Positions 1 through 6,086 of a stretch of 6,086 nt of DNA are shown here, piece by piece. The notes below the pieces were generated by a model. The model was given only the letters and a program-made list of their open reading frames with translations. It was not told the origin of the DNA and made no database searches. Source of the DNA: Sulfurimonas sp. (GTDB taxonomy: Bacteria; Campylobacterota; Campylobacteria; Campylobacterales; Sulfurimonadaceae). How positions within the stretch are numbered: position 1 is the stretch's first letter; every line of letters starts with the position of its first letter. The translations under genes were made by a program, and so were the position numbers. The stretch is taken from NCBI GenBank assembly GCA_021107375.1, contig JAIOSY010000077.1, positions 1-6,086 of the forward strand, read 5' to 3'.

Positions 1-1269
1 AATAATAGAATGATATTAAGACTTCTTTTAGAAGATTATATGGATGAAAATGATAGTGTTGAATTTTCATTGGATGAAGCAGAAGATGGCAAAATTGCTG
101 TGGATAAATGTAAAAATAGTAGTTTTGATATAATCTTAATGGATATAATGATGCCAAATATGGATGGTATTGAAGCTACTAAAATTATTCGCCAAGAAGA
201 TAAAAAAATTATGATTATTGCTGTTTCTGCTGTTGATGATAGTGAGAGAAAGAAACTTATTTTAAGTAATGGAGCAGAAGATTATATAGCTAAACCTATA
301 AATTCAGATATATTTATTAGTAGAATGATTAACTATTTAACACTTGTAGAAACAAGAAAAACAAAGCACTTTGCCTCTCCACATGCCATAAATCATTTTA
401 CTTCCGAGGTTTTTAGTAGGCATATGAGATTTATGATTAATTCAGAAGATGCTCTCTCAGAGTTTTGGGAATACTTTCTTCTTTCAAAAGATATTAAATG
501 TGATGATTTAAGTGATGTTATCAGAACAGTTTTTGCGATTGCAGACATACAAAGAAAATTACAAATAGAGAGTGATATTTATGTTGAGGAGTCAGAAGAT
601 AAAAGGTATTTTACACTAACTAAACTAGATAATCTTCCTTTGAAAATTGTGGAACTTACTTTAAGAAAAAATAATTATATAGGTAAATATAAAATGTCTA
701 ATGGAAGAATATCTTTCGAATTAGATGTAGTATTTTCAGATATTAAAGTTATTGATATTCCAGAAATTAGTGAAGATGAGATGGTTTCTGAGGTTGAATT
801 TTTATCTTCAACGGAGTTAAGTGTATTTAATTATATAGATAGCGATGATTTATATGATTTAGAAGAGTATGCAAGTAAGTTGAATTCTATAATGTTAATA
901 GTTGCTGGTGGTGAAGTTACAGAGGATGAGGTTAGTGAAATATATGGTTATCTTGAAAAACTTGGCTCTATCCTTTCAACATATAGTGAAGTATATGTTA
1001 TATCTCAAGCACTCTCAAGTTTATCAGTAGATATGTCTTCTCATATGCAAGAATTTATGGATAATGCAGAAGCACTTGGACCGATGTGTAAGGCATTTAG
1101 CAATGATATGACAAATTGGATTAATCAGTCCTTCCATAGTGGAGCTCCAAGTATTGATTTTATGAATGATACAATTGTAGTAAATTGTCAAACTATTAGT
1201 GGAATGTTGAAAATGGATGAGGCACCTGCTGGTGGTGATGAAGATTTTGATGATATTTTTGATTTTTAG
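1..1269 (+). CDS. Response regulator with N-terminal receiver domain and uncharacterised C-terminal region (5' end outside window)
   Basis: Partial gene. The frame is open from base 1 (codons N-N-R, then the ATG at 10), and NNRMILRLLLEDY matches helix 1 of a receiver domain. The ATG at 10 is therefore internal; the true start, first strand and acidic pair lie some 10-20 codons upstream. Numbering from that ATG, Asp45 in ILMDIMMPNMDG is the phospho-acceptor, Ser73 (IIAVSA) the switch residue and Lys95 (IAKPI) the conserved lysine, so the visible receiver (1 to about 112) looks competent for phosphorylation by a histidine kinase. Residues about 118-270 look mixed alpha/beta (for example YFTLTKL, ISFELDVVF), and about 275-405 look mostly helical. 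I recognise no helix-turn-helix, GGDEF, EAL, HD-GYP, CheB or Hpt motif there. The protein ends in an acidic/aromatic tail, GGDEDFDDIFDF (408-419). No signal peptide or membrane segment is seen, so it is probably cytoplasmic. Receiver call is firm; output function unknown. Confidence 0.9.
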   Translation, partial: NNRMILRLLLEDYMDENDSVEFSLDEAEDGKIAVDKCKNSSFDIILMDIMMPNMDGIEATKIIRQEDKKIMIIAVSAVDDSERKKLILSNGAEDYIAKPINSDIFISRMINYLTLVETRKTKHFASPHAINHFTSEVFSRHMRFMINSEDALSEFWEYFLLSKDIKCDDLSDVIRTVFAIADIQRKLQIESDIYVEESEDKRYFTLTKLDNLPLKIVELTLRKNNYIGKYKMSNGRISFELDVVFSDIKVIDIPEISEDEMVSEVEFLSSTELSVFNYIDSDDLYDLEEYASKLNSIMLIVAGGEVTEDEVSEIYGYLEKLGSILSTYSEVYVISQALSSLSVDMSSHMQEFMDNAEALGPMCKAFSNDMTNWINQSFHSGAPSIDFMNDTIVVNCQTISGMLKMDEAPAGGDEDFDDIFDF

Positions 1270-1275
1270 GAGAGG
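1268..1275 (+). promoter_or_regulatory. Ribosome binding site of the 68-residue gene, overlapping the upstream stop codon
   Basis: AGGAGAGG is a strong Shine-Dalgarno match 6-9 bases before the ATG at 1282. Its first two bases are the last two of the TAG stop of the response-regulator gene (1267-1269). This supports the ATG at 1282 as the start and suggests that the two genes share a transcript and that ribosomes ending the first may re-initiate on the second. Confidence 0.75.
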
Positions 1276-1281
1276 TACTTA

Positions 1282-1488
1282 ATGTATAAAGTAAAAGTAG
1301 AAAATAGTTGTAGATGTTTTTTAAAAAGTGGATTTTCTGAGAATTTAGAGTTTGATACTCAAGAGGAAGCAAAAAAAGAGGCTCAACATATGATAGGAGT
1401 TATGCAATCAACTTTTTGTCAAAAACATGAATTTGCCTTAAATGAACAGTTTGGAGATTTTACTATTTTTATTAAACCTCGTTCATAA
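1282..1488 (+). CDS. Small hypothetical protein with CxC...CxxH pattern (68 aa)
   Basis: A 68-residue protein, probably cytoplasmic, with no signal peptide or membrane segment. I cannot assign a named family. By eye it has a short strand (KVKVEN, 3-8), a turn with Cys10-Arg-Cys12, a helix over about 26-43 beginning DTQEEAKKEA, a Cys46-x-x-His49 motif (FCQKHEF), and a final strand FTIFIKPR (60-67). The CxC and CxxH elements could together form a metal site, but this is inference. It is likely a real gene: it has a strong ribosome binding site, lies only 12 bases after the preceding stop, and shows a plausible alternating strand/helix composition. Its charged residues and codon use resemble its neighbours. 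It sits between a response-regulator gene and gltB, which gives no firm clue to function. Confidence 0.8.
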   Translation: MYKVKVENSCRCFLKSGFSENLEFDTQEEAKKEAQHMIGVMQSTFCQKHEFALNEQFGDFTIFIKPRS

Positions 1489-1501
1489 AAGCAAACTTAT
1501 A

Positions 1502-1507
1502 TATATT
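1502..1507 (+). promoter_or_regulatory. Candidate -10 box of a gltB promoter
   Basis: TATATT differs at one position from the sigma-70 consensus TATAAT and sits in the AT-rich gap before gltB, about 40 bases from its start codon. TATTAT at 1504-1509 is an overlapping alternative. No convincing -35 box is visible at the usual distance; epsilonproteobacterial housekeeping promoters often lack one. The AT-richness of the genome makes chance matches common, so this is weak evidence. Confidence 0.3.
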
Positions 1508-1515
1508 ATTAGGTA

Positions 1516-1530
1516 GAATTTACCAAATTC
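1516..1530 (+). promoter_or_regulatory. Perfect inverted repeat in the gltB leader
   Basis: GAATTT (1516-1521) and AAATTC (1525-1530) are exact reverse complements around a 3-base ACC centre. An overlapping shorter dyad, GGTA (1512-1515) with TACC (1521-1524), competes with it. The repeat lies just downstream of the candidate -10 box and 18 bases before the gltB start codon, a position suited to a repressor operator. As RNA the stem is AT-rich with a 3-base loop and no following U-run, so a terminator is unlikely. Confidence 0.35.
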
Positions 1531-1535
1531 AATAT

Positions 1536-1541
1536 AAGAAG
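1536..1541 (+). promoter_or_regulatory. Weak ribosome binding site of gltB
   Basis: AAGAAG lies 7 bases before the ATG at 1549, the right distance for a Shine-Dalgarno element, but matches AGGAGG only in part. It is clearly weaker than the site used by the upstream small gene. The start at 1549 is supported independently by the expected short propeptide before the catalytic cysteine. Confidence 0.5.
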
Positions 1542-1548
1542 TTTTACT

Positions 1549-4500
1549 ATGAAATTAAAATGCTATCCATCTAAAGAGGGTCTTTATGACCCAGAGTTTG
1601 AGCATGATGCTTGTGGTGTTGGTTTTGTTGCACATTTAAAAGGTAAACAATCACATAATATAGTAAGTAAAGGATTAGAACTTTTAACTAACCTTGAGCA
1701 TCGTGGTGCAGTTGGGGCTGAGAAAAATTCTGGTGATGGTGCTGGAATACTTACTCAGATGCCAGATAAATTTATGCGTAGAGTGGCAAAAGAGGAGGGG
1801 ATTGAATTACCTGCATTTGGTTCTTATGCTGTTGGTGTTGTATTTTTACCTCGTGATCCTAATGCTTATACTGAGTGTCAAAGCGTAGTTGAACAGTGTA
1901 TTGAGGATTTAGGACAAGAGTGTTTAGGTTGGAGAAAAGTTCCAACTTCAAATGAAACTCTTGGTGAGATGGTAAAAGCAGTTGAACCAATTGTTCAGCA
2001 TGTTTTTGTTAAAAAAGCAGATGATATTGATAGTGATGCTTTTGAGAGAAAACTTTTTGTTATTAGAAAATATGTACAGTCAGTTGTAACAGCGTCTGCA
2101 ACTCAAGGAACAGGTTACTTTTATATGCCATCAATGTCGTATAAGACTATCTCTTATAAAGGTCAGTTAATAACTGAACAACTTCCTCTATTTTTTGCAG
2201 ATTTGGGTGAAGATGATTTTGAATCGGCAATAGCTTTAGTTCATAGTAGATTTTCAACAAATACTTTCCCATCTTGGGCATTGGCTCAACCTTTTAGATA
2301 TATAGCACATAATGGTGAGATAAATACACTAAGAGGAAATATCAACTGGATTAAAGCTAGAAAATCTTTACTTAAGTCTAAGTTATTTAGTGATGATGAA
2401 CTTGATAAAATCTATCCATATCTTATAAATGAAGATAAGGGTAGTGATAGTTCAGTTTTAGATAATGTTATAGAACTTCTTACCTTGGCTGGTCGTCCAC
2501 TCCCACATGTTATGATGATGATGATTCCTGAAGCATGGAGAGATGATGAGATGGATGAAGATAGAAAAGCATTTTATGAGTATCATGCAACATTTATGGA
2601 GCCTTGGGATGGTCCATCAAGTGTTGCTTTTACTGATGGTAAGTTTATTGGTGCTACTTTGGATAGAAATGGTTTAAGACCATCAAGATATTCTCTTACA
2701 AAAGACAATATCTTGGTAATGGCTTCAGAACAGGGTGCTTTAGAATTTCCTAGTGAAGATATAGTTTTAAAAGGTAGATTACAACCTGGTAAAATGTTTT
2801 TGGCTGATTTAGAAAATGGTAGAATTATTAATGATACAGAGATAAAAGCTGAAATTTCAGGAGCATATCCATATAAAGAGTGGATAGATAAACAAAAAAT
2901 AGATTTAGATGACTTACCACTAAATCGTGAAGTAAAACAACCAAATCACAATACTGTTTTACAAAGACAAAAGTGTTATGGTTATACTCAAGAGGATTTA
3001 AAAACTATTTTAACTCCTATGGCAAATGATGCTTATGAAGCTACAGGTTCTATGGGAAATGATGCAGCTTTAGCTGTACTTTCTCATAAATCTATAAACC
3101 TTTATAACTATTTTCATCAACTGTTTGCTCAAGTAACCAACCCACCGATTGACCCGATTCGTGAAGAGTCGGTGATGAGTCTTACAGCATATATAGGTTC
3201 ACAGGGTAATCTTTTTCAAGAGGTAGATGAAAATAGAAACTTTATAAAATTAAAAACTCCAATTTTAACAAATGTACAACTTGAAAAATTAAGAGGAGTT
3301 AGTAAGTTTAATTTTAAAGCCAAGACGATAAATATTCTTTTTGATGCTACTAAATCAGGGGATATGGAACGCTCTTTAGAAAAAATAAAAAATGAGGCAG
3401 GTGAAGCAGTTAAAGATGGTTATCAAGTTATTATTCTCTCAACTCGTGGTATCTCTAAAACAAAAACAGCTATCCCTACACTTTTAGCAACAAGTGCTGT
3501 TCATCATCATCTGATTGAGAATGGAACAAGAACAAATTGTGGATTAGTTATTGAAACTGGTGAAGCTAGAGAGATTCATCATTTTGCGACTCTTATAGGT
3601 TACGGCGCAAATGCGATAAATCCTTATTTAGCATTTGAAACGATAGAAGATATGCGAAAAAGAAAGATGATAAATGAAGATATTACACCTGAAATGGCAG
3701 AACAAAATTATATTACTGCTATTGGTAAGGGTATTTTCAAAATTATGTCAAAAATGGGAATTTCAACTATCCGTTCATATACTGGAGCTCAAATATTTGA
3801 GGCAGTTGGTTTGGGCGAAGAGTTAGTTGAAAAATATTTTAAAGGAACTCCATCAAGACTTAGTGGTATTGATATACAAACGCTTGAGATAGAAACTCTT
3901 TTATGTCACTCTATTGCGTATCCTAAACAAACTATTGAATCAAATGATTTAGGTGTTGGTGGACAGTATGCTTATAGACAAAGAGGGGAAAATCATCTTT
4001 TCTCTCCAGAGACTATATTTTTACTTCAACAAGCAACTAAATATGATAGTTATAAAACTTTTAAAACTTATACAAAAATCATTGATGAGCCAAATGAGGA
4101 GTTTGTAACACTTAGAAGTCTTTTAGAATTTACAAAGCAAAAACCTATAAGTATAGATGAGGTTGAACCAATTGAAAATATTATGAAAAGATTTGCAACT
4201 GGTGCTATGAGTTATGGTTCTATTTCAGAAGAGGCTCATACAACTTTGGCAATAGCAATGAATAGTATTGGTGCAAAATCAAATACAGGTGAGGGTGGTG
4301 AAGATGCTAGAAGATTTGGAACAAACAAAAATTCTAAAATCAAGCAAGTTGCATCCGGACGCTTTGGGGTTACTGCAAACTATCTTGTAAATGCAGAAGA
4401 ATTACAGATAAAATTAGCTCAAGGTGCAAAACCGGGTGAGGGTGGACAGCTTCCTGGTCATAAGGTAGATGATATTATTGGTGCAGTTCGTCACTCAACA

Positions 4501-6081
4501 CCGGGTGTTGGGCTTATTTCACCACCTCCACATCATGATATTTACTCTATTGAAGATTTAAAACAGTTAATTCATGATTTAAAAAACTCAAATCCACATG
4601 CCAGAATAAATACTAAGTTAGTTTCAGAAGTTGGTGTTGGAACTATTGCGGCTGGTGTTGCAAAAGCCCACTCTGATGTAGTTCTTATCTCTGGATTTGA
4701 TGGTGGAACAGGAGCTTCTCCTCAAACTTCTATTAAACACGCTGGACTCCCTTGGGAACTTGGACTTGCTGAGACTCATCAAACTTTAGTGAAAAATGGT
4801 CTTCGTGGTAGAATTGTTGTTCAAACAGATGGGCAATTAAGAACTGGGCGAGATATAGCCATAGCAACTCTACTTGGTGCAGAAGAGTGGGGGATTGCTA
4901 CGAGTGCTTTAGTTGTTGAAGGGTGTATTATGATGAGAAAATGTCATCTAAATACTTGTCCAGTTGGAATTGCAACTCAAGATAAAGATCTTCGTGCTAA
5001 GTATAAAGGAAAAGCTGAACATGTAGTGAATTTTGTTAAATTTTTAGCTACTGATTTGAGAGAAATTATGGCTGAACTTGGTTTTAAAACTGTTGATGAG
5101 ATGGTTGGTAGAGTTGATAAATTAAAAGCTAAAGAGGGAGTTAATCACTTTAAAGCAAAACATCTTAAACTAGATAAGCTTTTACATAAAATGCATGTAA
5201 GAAGTGAAGATAGTTCATATAAAACTATGCAACAAGATCATGGTATCGACGTAGCACTAGATAATGAACTTATAAAATTAGCTAAAGATGCGATAGAAAA
5301 TAAAACTCCTATAAAAGAGAATATTAAACTTAGAAATATTAATAGAACAGTTGGTACTATGCTTTCATCTACTATGACTAAAATTCATGGTGAGGTTGGT
5401 CTAGCTGATGATACTATCTATTTTAAAGCAGATGGTAGTTGTGGACAGAGTTTTGGTGCTTTTGTAAATAGTGGTATTTCGTTTGAGGTTGAGGGTGATG
5501 CAAACGATTACTTTGGTAAAGGGCTTTGTGGTGGTAAACTAATACTTTATCCACCTGCTAATGCCACTTATGATGCAAATAGAACTACTATTTTAGGAAA
5601 TGTTGCATTTTATGGTGCGACGAGTGGTGAATCTTATATCTACGGTCAAGCTGGTGAGAGATTTTGTGTAAGAAATAGTGGTGCTAAAGTTGTTGTTGGA
5701 AGTATTGGTGATCATGGTTGTGAATATATGACTGGTGGTCGCGTTGTGATACTTGGTGAGATTGGTAAGAACTTTGGTGCTGGTATGAGTGGAGGAATTG
5801 CTTATATCTATGATGAAAAAGGTACTACAACTCAGAGAATCAATAAAGGTATGGTTGACTTAGATGCTATTGATACAGCCCAAGATGAAGTAGAGGTTAA
5901 GGGTATGATTGAAAATTATATCAAATATACTGACTCAAAAGAGGCTAGAGAAATTTTATCTGATTGGGAAAATAATAAAACTAAATTTATTAAAGTTATG
6001 CCAAGAGATTACAAAAGAGTACTTGCACATCAAAAAAGATTAAAAGATGAGCAAGATGTTACATCACATATAAGCGCTTAA
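1549..6081 (+). CDS. gltB: Glutamate synthase (GOGAT) large subunit
   Basis: GltB converts glutamine and 2-oxoglutarate to two glutamates in the cytoplasm; with glutamine synthetase this is the main route of ammonia assimilation. The 1510 residues match the usual length of about 1,480-1,530. A 21-residue propeptide precedes Cys22 (HDACGVGF), the N-terminal nucleophile of the class II amidotransferase domain (22 to about 430). Other glutamine-site residues are in HSRFSTNTFPSW (232-243), HNGEIN (254-259) and GSDSS (298-302). The central domain (about 470-770) contains TNPPIDPIREE (530-540). The FMN/synthase domain (about 815-1190) has ATGAMSYGSIS (883-893), PGEGGQLPGHK (962-972) and GFDGGTGASP (1049-1058). 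Cys1126, Cys1132 and Cys1137 have the C-x5-C-x4-C spacing of the 3Fe-4S ligands. The glycine-rich GXGXG beta-helix spans about 1255-1455, and PRDYKRVL closes the protein. No frameshift or missing key residue is seen. NADPH-type function would need a GltD partner, probably encoded just downstream; the ferredoxin-dependent form is the alternative. Confidence 0.97.
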   Translation: MKLKCYPSKEGLYDPEFEHDACGVGFVAHLKGKQSHNIVSKGLELLTNLEHRGAVGAEKNSGDGAGILTQMPDKFMRRVAKEEGIELPAFGSYAVGVVFLPRDPNAYTECQSVVEQCIEDLGQECLGWRKVPTSNETLGEMVKAVEPIVQHVFVKKADDIDSDAFERKLFVIRKYVQSVVTASATQGTGYFYMPSMSYKTISYKGQLITEQLPLFFADLGEDDFESAIALVHSRFSTNTFPSWALAQPFRYIAHNGEINTLRGNINWIKARKSLLKSKLFSDDELDKIYPYLINEDKGSDSSVLDNVIELLTLAGRPLPHVMMMMIPEAWRDDEMDEDRKAFYEYHATFMEPWDGPSSVAFTDGKFIGATLDRNGLRPSRYSLTKDNILVMASEQGALEFPSEDIVLKGRLQPGKMFLADLENGRIINDTEIKAEISGAYPYKEWIDKQKIDLDDLPLNREVKQPNHNTVLQRQKCYGYTQEDLKTILTPMANDAYEATGSMGNDAALAVLSHKSINLYNYFHQLFAQVTNPPIDPIREESVMSLTAYIGSQGNLFQEVDENRNFIKLKTPILTNVQLEKLRGVSKFNFKAKTINILFDATKSGDMERSLEKIKNEAGEAVKDGYQVIILSTRGISKTKTAIPTLLATSAVHHHLIENGTRTNCGLVIETGEAREIHHFATLIGYGANAINPYLAFETIEDMRKRKMINEDITPEMAEQNYITAIGKGIFKIMSKMGISTIRSYTGAQIFEAVGLGEELVEKYFKGTPSRLSGIDIQTLEIETLLCHSIAYPKQTIESNDLGVGGQYAYRQRGENHLFSPETIFLLQQATKYDSYKTFKTYTKIIDEPNEEFVTLRSLLEFTKQKPISIDEVEPIENIMKRFATGAMSYGSISEEAHTTLAIAMNSIGAKSNTGEGGEDARRFGTNKNSKIKQVASGRFGVTANYLVNAEELQIKLAQGAKPGEGGQLPGHKVDDIIGAVRHSTPGVGLISPPPHHDIYSIEDLKQLIHDLKNSNPHARINTKLVSEVGVGTIAAGVAKAHSDVVLISGFDGGTGASPQTSIKHAGLPWELGLAETHQTLVKNGLRGRIVVQTDGQLRTGRDIAIATLLGAEEWGIATSALVVEGCIMMRKCHLNTCPVGIATQDKDLRAKYKGKAEHVVNFVKFLATDLREIMAELGFKTVDEMVGRVDKLKAKEGVNHFKAKHLKLDKLLHKMHVRSEDSSYKTMQQDHGIDVALDNELIKLAKDAIENKTPIKENIKLRNINRTVGTMLSSTMTKIHGEVGLADDTIYFKADGSCGQSFGAFVNSGISFEVEGDANDYFGKGLCGGKLILYPPANATYDANRTTILGNVAFYGATSGESYIYGQAGERFCVRNSGAKVVVGSIGDHGCEYMTGGRVVILGEIGKNFGAGMSGGIAYIYDEKGTTTQRINKGMVDLDAIDTAQDEVEVKGMIENYIKYTDSKEAREILSDWENNKTKFIKVMPRDYKRVLAHQKRLKDEQDVTSHISA

Positions 6082-6086
6082 GGGGA
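6081..6086 (+). promoter_or_regulatory. Probable ribosome binding site of the next gene
   Basis: AGGGGA overlaps the last base of the gltB stop codon and resembles a Shine-Dalgarno sequence, as in the other tight junction of this window. The next gene starts beyond the edge. In gltB loci it is often gltD, the FAD/NADPH small subunit, but that cannot be seen here. Confidence 0.35.

Noticed and set aside
10..12. ATG at 10 as the true start of the response regulator
   Set aside because: The frame is open back to base 1, no ribosome binding site fits in the 9 bases before it, and starting here would remove the first strand and acidic pair of the receiver domain.
1371..1377. Run of seven A in the small gene, considered as a phase-variation tract
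   Set aside because: A7 runs are common in AT-rich coding DNA (another lies near 192-198), and phase-variable tracts in this group are usually longer and mostly G or C.
1489..1548. Rho-independent terminator or riboswitch in the gap before gltB
   Set aside because: The only inverted repeats are short and AT-rich and are not followed by a U-run. Sixty bases is too short for a known riboswitch with its expression platform, and I recognise no conserved aptamer motif.
1694..1888. A 64-codon open frame on the + strand, overlapping gltB in another frame
   Set aside because: It lies wholly inside the amidotransferase domain of gltB, which is coding in its own frame. Its Leu/Val-rich product is typical of an out-of-frame translation, and no good ribosome binding site supports it.
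2512..2523. Four tandem ATG codons, a possible variable trinucleotide repeat
   Set aside because: They encode the Met run in HVMMMMIPEAW, a segment that is methionine-rich in GltB generally. Only four units are present and changes would stay in frame.

Overview
This low-GC (roughly one third G+C by eye) window is packed with genes on the + strand. Its codon use is AT-rich, and protein style and gene content fit a Campylobacterota (epsilonproteobacterial) genome of the Sulfurimonas/Arcobacter type. That placement rests on general resemblance, not on a search. I see no mobile element, CRISPR array, tRNA or rRNA.

Layout. (1) Positions 1-1269 hold the 3' part of a response-regulator gene. Its receiver domain is cut by the left window edge, because the frame is open from base 1 and the usual N-terminal acidic pair lies outside. 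The receiver is followed by about 300 residues I cannot assign to a known output domain, ending in an acidic/aromatic tail. (2) Positions 1282-1488 hold a 68-residue protein of unknown function with a CxC...CxxH cysteine/histidine pattern. It lies 12 bases downstream, and its ribosome binding site overlaps the stop codon of the regulator gene. (3) A 60-base AT-rich gap (1489-1548) holds a plausible -10 box and a perfect 6-bp inverted repeat. (4) Positions 1549-6081 hold a complete gltB, the large subunit of glutamate synthase (GOGAT), with all expected domains and catalytic, FMN and iron-sulfur residues. The window ends 5 bases after its stop codon in a Shine-Dalgarno-like sequence, so another gene, plausibly gltD, probably follows at once.

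Working together. The regulator and the small protein look like one translationally linked unit. gltB may be read through from them, since no terminator is visible in the gap, and may also have its own promoter there. GltB carries out the central ammonia-assimilation step (glutamine + 2-oxoglutarate to two glutamate). Whether the upstream regulator has anything to do with nitrogen metabolism is only a positional guess. The core content is ordinary housekeeping. The parts least explained by known families are the C-terminal region of the regulator, the small Cys/His protein and the dyad in front of gltB.
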